A stretch of DNA of 64,000 nt from an uncultured Fibrobacter sp. (GCF_947305105.1 NZ_CAMZCS010000002.1:62001-126000); one strand, 5' to 3'; positions 37,656 to 47,948 are shown, numbered from the stretch's first letter. The notes: generated by a model from the letters alone, not told the origin. Numbers and translations: made by a program.

Positions 37656-37791
37656 TTGGCCAGTAAAGCATTCTGTATGTAATAAATATGGATTTGCTGG
37701 GCCATTATCAGTTTAGATTTATGAATGGTGGTGAGATCCTTTGGGTGTGTCCCTATGGATGTTTTGGTATATAAATAAAAAAGGATCAACT

Positions 37792-39912
37792 ATGAAATAC
37801 AATCACGTCTCACGTTGTACGGTGATTTTGGCGTCCCTTGCCCTTGCGGTGTTTACACATGCGCAAAGTCTCCCGAAAGCCGTTGATATTTATCCCAAGA
37901 TGGGCCTCGGCTACAACATCGGCAACACGATGGAAGTTCCGGGCAACCAAGGGGGTCCCACAGGATGGGGCAACCCGTTCCCGGATGCAGCCTATGTAAA
38001 GGCTATCAAGGACGCTGGTTTCAATACCGTCCGCATTCCGTGTGCATGGGATACCCATGCCTCCAATGGCACCATCAGCGCAGGCTGGCTTGACACAGTC
38101 AAGACGGTTGTCGATCTCGTGATTGGTAACGGCATGTACGCCATTTTGAACAGCCACTGGGATGGTGGCTGGCTCGAAGACCACGTGTTTGATGGCCGGG
38201 GCTTTGACAAGGGCGGCGAAACGACCGTTGTCGCGACAGAGATTGCGGCTAAGCAGGAAAACTACTGGAAGCAGATTGCGACCAAGTTTGCCGAATATGA
38301 CGAACATTTGATTTTTGCATCCGCTAACGAGCCCGGTGTGAATGACCCGTGGAACGGCGGTGCCGACAACGGCCAGTGGGCATTCGACGACGCTCGCATG
38401 CGCGTGCTCAAGAGCTATCACGAAGCATGTCTCAAGGCTGTGCGCTCTACCGGCGGTAACAACGCCACCCGTATCGTGGTTGTGCAGGCTCCGCGTACCG
38501 AAATTGAAAAGGCCCCGCTCCTTTCTTCGATGTACCCCGAAGACCCGGCGGGCGCTGGCTACACCATGGCCGAAATCCACTTTTACCCTTACCAGTTCTC
38601 GCTCATGACCGGCGGTGACGAAGATTGGGGCAAAATGTTCTACTACTGGGAAGACAAGACTCCGGGCAACGACGCTGCGCACACTTGCTCCGGCACGGCG
38701 CTCGGTTCTAAAAGTTCCATCGATGAGCTGTTCGGCGGCCTCAAGACCCGTTTCTACGACAAGGGCATTCCGGTCGTGATTGGCGAGATGGGTGCGGTCA
38801 AGCGTCTCAATGCCCTTTCCGGCGATAACCTCAAAGCGCATCTCGAAGCGCGTTCTGCCTGGTACGGCTATACGGTCGCTTCGGCAAAGAAGAACGGTCT
38901 CGTTCCTTGCGTATGGGATACCGGTGACGAAGGCGATGGCAACTTCACGATTATTCGCCGCCAGGTCAACAAGTTCGGTGGCAACGTGGGCGACATCGTC
39001 GATGTGGAAACCTTGAACGCCATGCGCGAGGCCTATGGCCAGGCGAGTGTTCCGGGCAACACCATTGATTCCACCGTCAAGGAAAGCGTCTCGACCGAAG
39101 ACAAGGCGCTCCACATCATTTACAAGACTGTGCAGTCCGATACGAGCGAGGCGGGTACCATGCGCATCAATTTGAGTGATGCAGATTGGAGCCAGTATGT
39201 CGCCATTTCGTTTGATATGCGTGTCGACGGAGTGTCAGCCGGTCCGTGTACCGATGCGACCCGCGAAGGCTGCGGTACAGATGGTTGGGCCAGCGTGTCT
39301 GTGTTCAATATGTCCGGCGAATGGGCTTGGAAAGAAGTGAGCCTCGGAAATGTCTCGACCCTTACCACACTTGCGAACCATAAGATTGAATTTGGCGATG
39401 GCGAAGGTAAACTTGCGATTGTCGACATTACCAAGATGAATGCTATCGGTATCAATTTGTACGGAACGCAGTTCACTGGTGACATGTACCTCGACAACAT
39501 GCTTCTCTGGAAGGCCGACGGCACTGCCGATACGTTACTGAACTTCAACAAGAGCAAACCCTCGCTGGATGGTATTGCCTCGGGTGAACTTATCCCAGCG
39601 AATGCCACAGGTGACTGGGGTGCAAGTTCCACGAGTGATAAGACCGGAATCTGCATGCCGCGTGTCGCAAAGGCTATGGGCCTTCGCCTGGATGTCGGTC
39701 AGGGCCTTGTTGCTGCGACCTTTTCAGCAAACCGTTCGGGTGCTGGCTCGGTGATACTTATGAACTCTATTGGCCAGGTGACTGCTCGCCAGGAATTCTC
39801 TGCGGTCAAGGGAATGAACCGCATTGAACTGCGCAGCAACTACCGCGGCCCCGCAATGCTTGTCGTAAAACAAGGCGGCCAGCAGTTTGTGCAGAAGGTG
39901 ATACTGAAATAA
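37792..39912 (+). CDS. Secreted GH5 endoglucanase with C-terminal beta-sandwich and sorting domain
   Basis: 706 residues from ATG 37792 (AAGGATC upstream). Signal peptide to HAQS (about 22). GH5 catalytic domain about 30-420: GLGYNIGNTME, FNTVRIPCAW, acid/base Glu180 in ASANEPGV, EIHFYPYQF and nucleophile Glu332 in VIGEMGA. A ~150-residue beta-sandwich (about 450-600; MRINLSDADWSQYVAISFDM..DMYLDNMLLW) resembles CBM11/CBM30-type modules. A final ~80 residues (ILMNSIGQVTARQ..FVQKVILK) look like a type IX sorting domain. Cellulose or mixed-linkage glucan is the likely substrate; the subfamily is not assigned. Confidence 0.92.
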   Translation: MKYNHVSRCTVILASLALAVFTHAQSLPKAVDIYPKMGLGYNIGNTMEVPGNQGGPTGWGNPFPDAAYVKAIKDAGFNTVRIPCAWDTHASNGTISAGWLDTVKTVVDLVIGNGMYAILNSHWDGGWLEDHVFDGRGFDKGGETTVVATEIAAKQENYWKQIATKFAEYDEHLIFASANEPGVNDPWNGGADNGQWAFDDARMRVLKSYHEACLKAVRSTGGNNATRIVVVQAPRTEIEKAPLLSSMYPEDPAGAGYTMAEIHFYPYQFSLMTGGDEDWGKMFYYWEDKTPGNDAAHTCSGTALGSKSSIDELFGGLKTRFYDKGIPVVIGEMGAVKRLNALSGDNLKAHLEARSAWYGYTVASAKKNGLVPCVWDTGDEGDGNFTIIRRQVNKFGGNVGDIVDVETLNAMREAYGQASVPGNTIDSTVKESVSTEDKALHIIYKTVQSDTSEAGTMRINLSDADWSQYVAISFDMRVDGVSAGPCTDATREGCGTDGWASVSVFNMSGEWAWKEVSLGNVSTLTTLANHKIEFGDGEGKLAIVDITKMNAIGINLYGTQFTGDMYLDNMLLWKADGTADTLLNFNKSKPSLDGIASGELIPANATGDWGASSTSDKTGICMPRVAKAMGLRLDVGQGLVAATFSANRSGAGSVILMNSIGQVTARQEFSAVKGMNRIELRSNYRGPAMLVVKQGGQQFVQKVILK

Positions 39913-39934
39913 CTTTCCTCGAATTTGGGTGTGG

Positions 39935-39970
39935 AAAGTCCTCCGCGGTGATTGCCGTGGAGGACTTTTT
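39935..39970. terminator. Bidirectional intrinsic terminator
   Basis: 14-bp stem AAAGTCCTCCGCGG/CCGTGGAGGACTTT (one G.U) with a 6-nt loop, between the convergent GH5 and lipoprotein genes. Confidence 0.92.
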
Positions 39971-39976
39971 CATAGA

Positions 39977-42325
39977 CTAAAAATGGTATGTGGAAATCGT
40001 GCCGATATTTAGAACTACTTCCGTGTCTTCATGTGACTGCACTACAAACCTTATCGCCGATAAATGCTTTGCTGCGATTTCGCCGACGCTGCCCTCCAAA
40101 TTTTCCGAAGGAATCTGCTCGGTCGGGAGAGCAAAATCGCTCCAGCGAACACACTTTTGCCATTCCGATTCAGGCAAAATAATATACGGATTGGCACCGA
40201 ATACGGCATTTAGCGAATCGCTAACATCAAGTTCCACTGTTAGAGGAATTGTACTAAAATATTCAAAACACATGCCACCCCAATTCGAAACATCGACAGG
40301 AACATTGGCCAAGTTGAAACCTAAAATAACATAAGGGTCGTCCGTCATTACTTCGCGCAGCAATTCATCGCCCGTTGTCGTGTCGTTCTCCAATTCATCG
40401 CTTTTTTTCGCTTCCCGCTGCAAGGTTATACCGCGACATATACCGCAAGTTAGATCAGGGTGTTGTGCCAGTACTGATTCATATGGCAACGAGGATGAAT
40501 CCAAGCGAGCACCTTCGATGGGTACTAGCCATGTCTGATATGGCGACATGGATGAATGGCCTCCTTTTGCAGAATCCGTTTCCACAAACCATTCGCCATC
40601 TTCGACAGCGTGCGAAGGCCAAATTCCCTTTGCATATCTAGCGGTACGGACTCGAGGAAATCCAATATTTCCCGTCATGAGGTCGCCTACACACGGTTTC
40701 GAGCCTTTGCCGTTGCTTATACAGATTGGCAAATCCGTATTGCTCTTAAACTCTCTGAATTGGCTTCCGATTGCACCAATCCCAAAACTGTAATCGCCCT
40801 CGTCTGCTTGAATTTTAAACCTTAAGCCGACCAATTGCAATGAAGCTTGACTTCCGACATACAACTTCCATTGATTTTCGTCTGCCGTGGAGTCGATCTC
40901 AAGTTGTTTGCTTTCTTTCAAAAATTGGGGTACATTTTCCACTCCGTCCGGCAAACGGAATTCATCCCAAGGAAGGCAAGTTTTCTCTATAGACGAAGAC
41001 CTGGAAAGTTTTGCAGCAGGTAAGTTGTAATCCAATATTCTATGAAGCGAATCAGGCAAAACAAGTTCTACCGAAATATCCGTCTCTGAATAATATTCCA
41101 CACAAATTCCCCGCCAGTTCCAAGCTTCAACATATGTCGGGTTCCCTGCAGAATCCTTGGCAAGATTAAAGCTGACGGCCACCGCAGGGGCTTTTTGTGA
41201 TGTTCCTTGTTTCAAAGATGCCCTACCACAAAGCCCTTTGCAAGATTCTACAACGCCAACCAAAGAACTGTCTTCACCAAGCGAAACCGGCCAAGCGATA
41301 GACGATTCTCCACCACGGGCTGCATCTGTTTCTATGAACCATCGGCCGTCCTGTTCCATGGGCCTGTACGAGCTTTCCGACACTTCATCCTCTTTATAGA
41401 ACGTATAAAGCAATGACTGGACATGGTCCTTATCTTTTAGCGGGGTCCATAGGCTTCCGTCGTCACCACTCAGCAAAAGCCAATTGGTGTAAATACTGGA
41501 TGAGGAACTTGTTTCCGCCTGAGAACTGGATGAGAGATTCCTGTGAGCCGTTTTTAGCGGATCCTTCACCTTGGTCCCGACATGCCGGACATTGAATTTA
41601 TATTCGCCGGAATCGGCCTGGATTCTAAATTTCAACCCGAGAAGTTGACTTGCTGCTTTTTCGCCAACAACCTCTTGCCAAGATTTAGGAAGCTCATTTG
41701 ACTTGGTCGAAAGCGCGAACTCATCCCAACTAACACATTTCGTTATTTCGGATCCATCCTTTGATTTTGTCAAAGATGCAGATGGCAACTCGTCGCCAAG
41801 TTCATGTTCAAGCGAGTCCCCCAAATCAAGCACAATCAATGGATTCGCTTCTGACGTATATGTCATGCAAACGCCGCCCCAGCTCGATACATCGACAGGA
41901 ACGGGTTCCCCACTTTCGTCTCTCGCGATTACAAAGCCCACCCCTGCATACGGGCTGCTGGTCATCGAGCCTTTTTTCAAGACGGCGGTTCCGCACAACC
42001 CCTGACACGAATCAATAACGGACGACAAGGAATCTGCTCCATCGGTCAATTGAGCGGGCCACGATATGTACGACGTGCCTCCTTTTTTTGCATCACTTTT
42101 GGCATCCCAGTACCAATGACCGTCGGCGACGGCGCCTTTAGGCAATCCTGCCACACTGGCTGTAAAATCGACTCGATAATCACCTCTCGACGGATCCCAC
42201 AGGACGCTGCCGTCAGCTTGGACCGTATTCGGTTCAGTCGATGTCCCCGTAACGTTTTGGTCGTCCAGACAACCTGTAGCCGCGAGTGCAATGGCCCCGC
42301 ATGTTATATAAAATTTTGTTCTCAT
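39977..42325 (-). CDS. Three-repeat lipoprotein paired with TIGR02147 protein (module 2)
   Basis: 782 residues. Lipobox LAATGC (Cys ~19). The body contains three homologous ~220-residue units. Each starts with a WxxETDxAxGGxSSIxWP-type motif (residues ~68, ~328, ~575), continues with CxGLCG or CGICRG, has a segment like VDVSNWGGMCFEYFS, and ends with a KCxxWDEFAL motif and a beta strand before the next unit. A short Ser-rich stretch (LSSSSQAETSSSSS) separates units 1 and 2. Each unit looks like a beta-sandwich, perhaps ligand-binding. It lies one nt downstream of the TIGR02147 gene. Confidence 0.82.
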   Translation of the reverse strand: MRTKFYITCGAIALAATGCLDDQNVTGTSTEPNTVQADGSVLWDPSRGDYRVDFTASVAGLPKGAVADGHWYWDAKSDAKKGGTSYISWPAQLTDGADSLSSVIDSCQGLCGTAVLKKGSMTSSPYAGVGFVIARDESGEPVPVDVSSWGGVCMTYTSEANPLIVLDLGDSLEHELGDELPSASLTKSKDGSEITKCVSWDEFALSTKSNELPKSWQEVVGEKAASQLLGLKFRIQADSGEYKFNVRHVGTKVKDPLKTAHRNLSSSSQAETSSSSSIYTNWLLLSGDDGSLWTPLKDKDHVQSLLYTFYKEDEVSESSYRPMEQDGRWFIETDAARGGESSIAWPVSLGEDSSLVGVVESCKGLCGRASLKQGTSQKAPAVAVSFNLAKDSAGNPTYVEAWNWRGICVEYYSETDISVELVLPDSLHRILDYNLPAAKLSRSSSIEKTCLPWDEFRLPDGVENVPQFLKESKQLEIDSTADENQWKLYVGSQASLQLVGLRFKIQADEGDYSFGIGAIGSQFREFKSNTDLPICISNGKGSKPCVGDLMTGNIGFPRVRTARYAKGIWPSHAVEDGEWFVETDSAKGGHSSMSPYQTWLVPIEGARLDSSSLPYESVLAQHPDLTCGICRGITLQREAKKSDELENDTTTGDELLREVMTDDPYVILGFNLANVPVDVSNWGGMCFEYFSTIPLTVELDVSDSLNAVFGANPYIILPESEWQKCVRWSDFALPTEQIPSENLEGSVGEIAAKHLSAIRFVVQSHEDTEVVLNIGTISTYHF

Positions 42326-42326
42326 C

Positions 42327-43160
42327 CTAATCCTCCTTATTGCCCGTAATTTCTTTCGAAAGCGGGAACAGTTGTAAATTCAACCTGTAAACTTGTGTGA
42401 TATCGCCGCAAGCCTCTGCGATCGCAGTAATTCTTTTCCGGCACGCGTCAAGTTCCGCGACGATCTTTTCATACGCTTCGCGGTTGACGCCCATCGTGAT
42501 GCCGGTAATGTTTCGTTCGCTTGCGCTGAAACGGTCCAACGAATCAATGGCCAGATTGCCCATTTCTCGGTGCATGGAGCGTATCGCGAGCGGGAGCCCT
42601 TCCTTGGAACCTTCGACAGACTTTTCGGTCTGCTCGTAAACGTTTTCCGCCGTCTGCCGGAGCAATCCGCTCCGTTCAAGGAACTGGAGCGATTTGCGGA
42701 TTTCGATTGCCGAGACTTCCTGCGTGCACATCTTGGCGATTTTTCCCGGCATAGCGCCTGGCATCAAGGGGGCAAGTTCGCGGACGACCGGATTTTTCCA
42801 GCTGTCGTAATATTCAAAGGCGTCCTTGTCGATGATGTGGACCTTGTGCGCAACGGCGATGGACTGCATCACGTCCAGGAACTTTTTCTTTTGTGAATCC
42901 TTTTTGGCGTTGCCGAACTGGACCATCGCCTCGAAGTATGTTACTTCGTGACCGACAAGGCCAATCGACTTGGCCACGCGTTCCATAGTCGTCTTGCTTA
43001 AATTAGTCTTGCCTTCGCAAACCGTCTTGAGGTAGGAGGGCGAAACGAATCCCGCAATTTTCGCAAACTCTCGCCACGAAAAAGCAGAAGTCCTCTTGCG
43101 TTCTTCGTAGTAGTCGCTCAAAAAGGCGTGATAATCTTGATATTCAATTATCGGTTTCAT
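42327..43160 (-). CDS. TIGR02147 family protein, putative DNA-binding regulator (module 2)
   Basis: 277 residues from ATG 43160. The open frame runs to 43211, but the N-terminus MKPIIEYQDY matches that of the paralogue at 19438, which fixes the start. HTH-like FSWREFAKIAGFVSPSYLKTVCEGK. The order regulator then lipoprotein with a 1-nt gap is the same as in module 1, and the promoters share a leaderless design, so the pair behaves as a unit. Confidence 0.86.
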   Translation of the reverse strand: MKPIIEYQDYHAFLSDYYEERKRTSAFSWREFAKIAGFVSPSYLKTVCEGKTNLSKTTMERVAKSIGLVGHEVTYFEAMVQFGNAKKDSQKKKFLDVMQSIAVAHKVHIIDKDAFEYYDSWKNPVVRELAPLMPGAMPGKIAKMCTQEVSAIEIRKSLQFLERSGLLRQTAENVYEQTEKSVEGSKEGLPLAIRSMHREMGNLAIDSLDRFSASERNITGITMGVNREAYEKIVAELDACRKRITAIAEACGDITQVYRLNLQLFPLSKEITGNKED

Positions 43161-43167
43161 GTTAATT

Positions 43168-43196
43168 AATATACGCTTTGAAAAATCAAAAGTCAA
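43168..43196 (-). promoter_or_regulatory. Leaderless-type promoter of TIGR02147 gene 2
   Basis: On the minus strand TTGACT (43196-43191), 17 nt, TATATT (43173-43168), then seven nt to the ATG. Matches the layout at 19403-19438. The sequence CTATTGACT is common to both. Confidence 0.7.
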
Positions 43197-43276
43197 TAGT
43201 TTATAGTACATTTTTCCTATTTTTGTCCATTTTTTGCAATTTTTTGTTAGTTGTAAAACGGATAATTTCTATTTAT

Positions 43277-43291
43277 AGTACACTGTGTACT
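43277..43291. promoter_or_regulatory. Operator-like palindrome
   Basis: AGTACAC-T-GTGTACT, a perfect 7-bp inverted repeat, about 80 bp upstream of the TIGR02147 promoter. The half-site context TTTATAGTACA occurs again at 43200-43210, beside the -35 box. A regulator site is possible. Confidence 0.4.
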
Positions 43292-43303
43292 GTATGTAAA
43301 AAC

Positions 43304-43324
43304 GGATGTGCTTGTGGCACATCC
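43304..43324 (-). terminator. Intrinsic terminator of malic enzyme gene
   Basis: 8-bp stem GGATGTGC/GCACATCC with a 5-nt loop, followed on the minus strand by GTTTTTAC. Confidence 0.85.
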
Positions 43325-43356
43325 CTTTTCAAATAAGTTTCTAATCTTGTTGGCTA

Positions 43357-45669
43357 CTAGTTTTTCCTGCGGCTCTTTTCCTCGTCCTTCTTCTCCTGCA
43401 CAATCGCGTCGATGACGGCAGCGACGGTCAGGTTGAAGATGTCGTGCACGGAGGCATCGGAGTCGGTGAAGTGCACCGGCTTGTTCAGGCCCATCTGCAC
43501 GGGACCGATGGATTCGCCCACGCCCATCTCGAGGAGCATCTTGCAAGTCGTATTTGCAGAGGAAAGGCACGGGAAGATGAGCGTGTTGACGGTCTGGCCC
43601 TTGAGCTTGTTGAAGGGGTACTTCGTGTCGCGCAGTTCCTTGTCGAGCGCCACGTTCACCTGCATTTCGCCATCGAGTACGTAGTCCGGGAACTGTTCGT
43701 GAATCATGCGCACCGCGTCGCGGGCCTTGTTGGCCGTACCGCGGGCCGCTTCCTTGTCGCTACCGAAGTTTGCATAGCTCAGCATCGCCATCACGGGCTC
43801 GTGTGCGAAGAAGCGGACGGCGTCGTGCGTGAGCTTCACGATGTCCACGAGCGTTTCGGCATCGGGATCGCGGTTCACGAGCGTATCGGCCAGGAAGAAC
43901 GTTCCCTTGCGGGTGCTCAGAATGTGCATGGCGCCGAAGTGCTTGTATTCTTCGCGGATGCCGATGATATCCTTCGCGAGTTCGATGGTCTCGGAGTACT
44001 TGGAGTAACCGCCGGTAATGAGTGCGTCGGCGTCGCCTTCCTTCACCATCATCATGCCGAAGTGGTTCGGTTCGAACATGTCGTCGCGGGCTTCTTCGAA
44101 CGTCACGCCGTTGCGGCCGTTCTCTTCGGCGTAAACAGCGGCGTACTTGCGGCGGCGTTCGAATTCTTCGGGCGAACGCGGGTTCACGATCTTGATGCCC
44201 GTGAGGTCGAGCTGTTCCTTGTTCGCCATCATCTGGATGCGTTCGGGGTTACCGAGCAGAATCGGATGCGCGATGCCTTCGATCTTGGCCTGCACGGCGG
44301 CCTTGAGCATGTTGAGGTTTCCGCCTTCGGCAAACACCACGCGCTTGGGGTTGCTGCGGGCGGTATCGCTGAACTGGCGGATAAGCTTGTTGTCGTAGCC
44401 CATCATGTCGCGGAGTTTGTCGTAGTAAGCGTCCCAGTCGGTAATCGGCTTGCGGGCCACTTCGCTTTCGATGGCGGCCTTTGCGACGGCAATGGAAACT
44501 TCCGTAAGGAGGCGCGGGTCCAAGGGCTTCGGAATCAAGTATTCCTTGCCGAAGGTAAAGCGCTGGGCGTTGTAGGCGATGTTCACCACATCGGGCACGG
44601 GCTGGTGGGCGAGGGCGGCAATCGCACGCACGGCGGCATGCTTCATGTGTTCGTTGATGCAGGTGGCGCGCACGTCCAAGGCACCGCGGAAGATGTAGGG
44701 GAAACCGATGACGTTGTTCACCTGGTTCGGGTAATCGCTGCGGCCCGTTGCAAAGATCAAGTCGCCGCGGCTCGCCATGGCTTCTTCGTAGCTGATTTCG
44801 GGAGTCGGGTTCGCGAGTGCGAAGACAATCGGCTGGTCGGCCATGCTGCGCACCATTTCACGCGTGAGGATGTTTCCCTTGGAAAGGCCCACGAATACGT
44901 CGGCACCCTTCATGGCGTCGGCGAGCGTTTCGATGTCGGTGCGGTCGGTCGCAAAGAAGGCCTTCGCTTCGGTAAGGCCCTTGCGGTCTTTGCGGATGAC
45001 GCCCTTGCTGTCGCACATGACCAAGTTTTCCTTCTTGAGACCGAGCGACAGGTAGAGTCGCGTGCAGGCGCAAGCGGCTGCACCCGCACCGTTCACCACC
45101 ATCTTCACGTTGCGGATGCTCTTGCCCGCGACTTCAATGGCGTTCAGTAGGCCGGCAGAAGAAATGATGGCCGTGCCGTGCTGGTCGTCGTGCATCACGG
45201 GAATGTCAAGTTCGGCCTTCAGCGTGTCTTCAATTTCGAAGCATTCCGGAGCCTTGATGTCTTCGAGGTTGATGCCGCCGAACGTCGGGGCGATACCCTT
45301 CACGATTTCGATGAACTTCTTCGGGTCTTTCTCGTTGATTTCGATGTCGAAGACATCGATGCCGGCGTAAATCTTGAACAGAAGTGCCTTGCCTTCCATC
45401 ACCGGCTTGCCCGCAAGCGCGCCGATGTCGCCGAGGCCGAGCACCGCGGTACCGTTACTGATTACGGCGACCAGGTTTCCCTTGCCGGTGTATTCGTAAG
45501 CGAGGTTGTTGTCGCGTTCAATTTCGAGACAGGGTGCAGCCACGCCTGGAGTATAGGCGAGCCCTAGGTCGGTCTGGGTGCTGTGCGGCTTGGTCGGCAC
45601 GATTTCGATTTTGCCGGGTTTCCCCATGGCGTGGTATTCGAGTGCCTTTTCTTTCAAATCCTTGCTCAT
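43357..45669 (-). CDS. maeB: NADP-dependent malic enzyme with phosphotransacetylase-like C-terminal domain
   Basis: 770 residues from ATG 45669 (GGAGAGGAAG directly upstream). It converts malate to pyruvate, CO2 and NAD(P)H. The malic-enzyme part (about 1-425) has [49 protein letters not shown] and the dinucleotide fold [11 protein letters not shown]. The C-terminal ~330 residues ([15 protein letters not shown] to [17 protein letters not shown]) form the PTA-like domain of MaeB-type enzymes, thought to sense acetyl-CoA rather than catalyse. It probably supplies NADPH for biosynthesis in this succinate-producing type of organism. Confidence 0.95.
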   Translation of the reverse strand: MSKDLKEKALEYHAMGKPGKIEIVPTKPHSTQTDLGLAYTPGVAAPCLEIERDNNLAYEYTGKGNLVAVISNGTAVLGLGDIGALAGKPVMEGKALLFKIYAGIDVFDIEINEKDPKKFIEIVKGIAPTFGGINLEDIKAPECFEIEDTLKAELDIPVMHDDQHGTAIISSAGLLNAIEVAGKSIRNVKMVVNGAGAAACACTRLYLSLGLKKENLVMCDSKGVIRKDRKGLTEAKAFFATDRTDIETLADAMKGADVFVGLSKGNILTREMVRSMADQPIVFALANPTPEISYEEAMASRGDLIFATGRSDYPNQVNNVIGFPYIFRGALDVRATCINEHMKHAAVRAIAALAHQPVPDVVNIAYNAQRFTFGKEYLIPKPLDPRLLTEVSIAVAKAAIESEVARKPITDWDAYYDKLRDMMGYDNKLIRQFSDTARSNPKRVVFAEGGNLNMLKAAVQAKIEGIAHPILLGNPERIQMMANKEQLDLTGIKIVNPRSPEEFERRRKYAAVYAEENGRNGVTFEEARDDMFEPNHFGMMMVKEGDADALITGGYSKYSETIELAKDIIGIREEYKHFGAMHILSTRKGTFFLADTLVNRDPDAETLVDIVKLTHDAVRFFAHEPVMAMLSYANFGSDKEAARGTANKARDAVRMIHEQFPDYVLDGEMQVNVALDKELRDTKYPFNKLKGQTVNTLIFPCLSSANTTCKMLLEMGVGESIGPVQMGLNKPVHFTDSDASVHDIFNLTVAAVIDAIVQEKKDEEKSRRKN

Positions 45670-45751
45670 CTTCCTCTCCTTATATTTCGCGCCCAAATTT
45701 AGAAATTTGGCCATGCGTTGTAAAGATGGCAGGATTCTTTAAAAAATGCGT

Positions 45752-47821
45752 CTATTTTGCGTTAATCCGCCTATTTGCGAGGATTTTGCCGTGAATGCTT
45801 ACTTGGGCGAATAATGGCCCGTGCCGCAGGGACACTTTTAGCGGGGCGCGCATTTCTTCGGTGTCAAAACTGTAGGAGGCGAGTACGCAGCCGAGCGCAT
45901 CGACAATGCGCACGTCCTTTCTCCCGAGGGCGAGTGTCTTGACGACGAGTTCCTGGCCCAGCACGAGAATGTCTGTCTGGAGTTGAATTGTGCCGTTCGG
46001 AGCGAAAAGGGTGGTGTCTTTCGATGCGTTCTTTGATGCCGAAGAACGGTGCCTTGTGGCCGAAGACGATGCGGAATTAGATGTCGTATGTGACGATGCC
46101 TTTTTGGAGGAGCTTGAACTGGTGCTGGGGTTCAAAGCAATCGCGGAACTTGAAACAGCTGCGGAGCTCAATGCTGCTGTGGAACTCAAAGCGACAGCAG
46201 AACTTGATTCGGGCTCAGGTTCTGGGCATTTTACTTCAATGCCGTCCTTTGTCGCAAAGCAGACCTTGTTTTCTCCTTCCTTGATGGCGTTATAGACGCC
46301 CACTTCTCCGAATTTGAAATCCTTGAATGTCTTGTTTTTGGACAAATTAAGTGCCGCTGTTATTCCATAGTGCTCTTTTTTCGAGTCTTGGTTTGGATAA
46401 TATTCCCATGCTTTTTTGTCGTAGTCGATATGCCAAATGAGAATGCCCATGTCGGCTGTGTCGGCAACGGCCTTGTCCCACCCGATTCTTGGGCGGTATT
46501 CGATGACATAGTATTCGTCGTTGTTTTTGGGATTGGTCACGCTGTATGCCTTATTTGCGTCAATCATTTCCAACGCGTACAGGTCGACTGAAGGTTTTAA
46601 GTCGGGAATGGTCATCCAGCCCATGGATTCACGTTCGAATGCGCTGTATTTGGGTGGGCATCTTCCCATCTGATAGCTTCGGGATATTCCGTTGTACATT
46701 CCCTCTGCCATAATTTCGTATGGGCCGTAGGGTTCCGGGTCGTATTCGTCGGGAGTATAGAAGTCGGGCAATCCGAGAATATGGCTGAACTCGTGGATGA
46801 AAATACCAATGCCGTTGTGTCCAGATTTTATATAGGCCATGGGGTCCGACATTTCGGCAATGAGCAGATAACGGTCGAACTTGTATCCTCCGTAGTCGTT
46901 TCCCCAACTGTTTGTTGACGAATTGTGATTGCGGCTGCCCCACCAGCCTCCGGTGTAGCCGTTGTACATTTCGGGGTTTGTATATGTCGTATAGTAATAC
47001 ATGTGTCCCCAAAGATCCGATCCGGCTTCGGTTCCGGCGAGGACTACTCCAAGACCGTCGATATACTTGTCCCCGTCCTTGTCGTATTTGGATAAATCTC
47101 CCATTTCTTTTACAGCGGCGTCAATTGCGGCCTTGATGAACTTGCCTTCGCCATCGCCGTCGGCATCGCCGGCCTCGGTTGCCGGGAGGTTAATCTTTAC
47201 TGGGTAAACATCGAATGTCGGGTTGAACAGGCTGTCCGACGAGACAAGGAAATAATCGTGGACACTTCCGTAATGCCCGTCTTCGGAAAATCCGACCTCG
47301 TTCAGGGAGCGCCTGTACCAGGACGTGTCACCGAAATTGCGGTCTGCTGTCGAAACTAGGAGAACCGGGAAACGGTTTTCTCCCTTCGTGAAAGTCAATG
47401 GTTTGGGGCGATAAAGGGCCTTGCGGTTTTCTTGAGCCTTGTGCTGGAAATTAGAAAGTAAATCCTTTTGCTCGGGGTAGCGGAATGTTTGGTTCTTGAT
47501 GTGCTTGCCGATAATTTCGCGCTGGTTTAAACCTTTCAAGAACGATTTGTCACTGCTGGATCTTTTGTCGGCGTTGTGCGCCTTGCGCCCGGAAGCATTC
47601 GCGTTTGCGTCGGCATAGACGTAATCATTTGAGGAATCGCGCACCACGAGATAGCCGTCGATAGTCGTGGTATAATGGTTGTGCTCATCGCCGTATTGCA
47701 GAATGGTCAGGCAGTTCCCGTTTGATTGGGGAATGCATGTCGCCACCGGACTTGCGGGACGTGCCGCAGTCATGGCTGTTGCGCCCATAACGCACAGGAA
47801 TGTCAGTTTAAGGAACCTCAT
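45752..47821 (-). CDS. Secreted M6 family metalloprotease
   Basis: 689 residues. Signal peptide to about residue 20. A propeptide-like region precedes the catalytic domain, which has the zinc motif HEFSH (His343, Glu344, His347) followed by ILGLPDFY, as in immune-inhibitor-A-type M6 proteases. An Asp-rich segment DADGDGEG..DKDGDKYIDG (about 235-280) is a likely Ca2+ site. Ser-rich linker ~555-610, then a C-terminal beta domain (DVRIVDALGCVLAS..ILANRRINAK) like the sorting domains of the glycosidases here. Single gene. Confidence 0.9.
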   Translation of the reverse strand: MRFLKLTFLCVMGATAMTAARPASPVATCIPQSNGNCLTILQYGDEHNHYTTTIDGYLVVRDSSNDYVYADANANASGRKAHNADKRSSSDKSFLKGLNQREIIGKHIKNQTFRYPEQKDLLSNFQHKAQENRKALYRPKPLTFTKGENRFPVLLVSTADRNFGDTSWYRRSLNEVGFSEDGHYGSVHDYFLVSSDSLFNPTFDVYPVKINLPATEAGDADGDGEGKFIKAAIDAAVKEMGDLSKYDKDGDKYIDGLGVVLAGTEAGSDLWGHMYYYTTYTNPEMYNGYTGGWWGSRNHNSSTNSWGNDYGGYKFDRYLLIAEMSDPMAYIKSGHNGIGIFIHEFSHILGLPDFYTPDEYDPEPYGPYEIMAEGMYNGISRSYQMGRCPPKYSAFERESMGWMTIPDLKPSVDLYALEMIDANKAYSVTNPKNNDEYYVIEYRPRIGWDKAVADTADMGILIWHIDYDKKAWEYYPNQDSKKEHYGITAALNLSKNKTFKDFKFGEVGVYNAIKEGENKVCFATKDGIEVKCPEPEPESSSAVALSSTAALSSAAVSSSAIALNPSTSSSSSKKASSHTTSNSASSSATRHRSSASKNASKDTTLFAPNGTIQLQTDILVLGQELVVKTLALGRKDVRIVDALGCVLASYSFDTEEMRAPLKVSLRHGPLFAQVSIHGKILANRRINAK

Positions 47822-47948
47822 GTCCTTAAAATACTTTAATATCTAAAAAATGAGCTTGGTGAAGTATGTAAAAGCGTTGTCTATTTCACAATAAAAGGCC
47901 ACGATATGCTCGTGACCTTGGATTGTTTAATTTTTTTTATGAGTTTAA

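Noticed and set aside
43444-45150. 568-codon plus-strand open frame opposite maeB
   Set aside because: Shadow of a highly conserved malic enzyme gene; the product is His/Val/Glu-rich and shows no domain.
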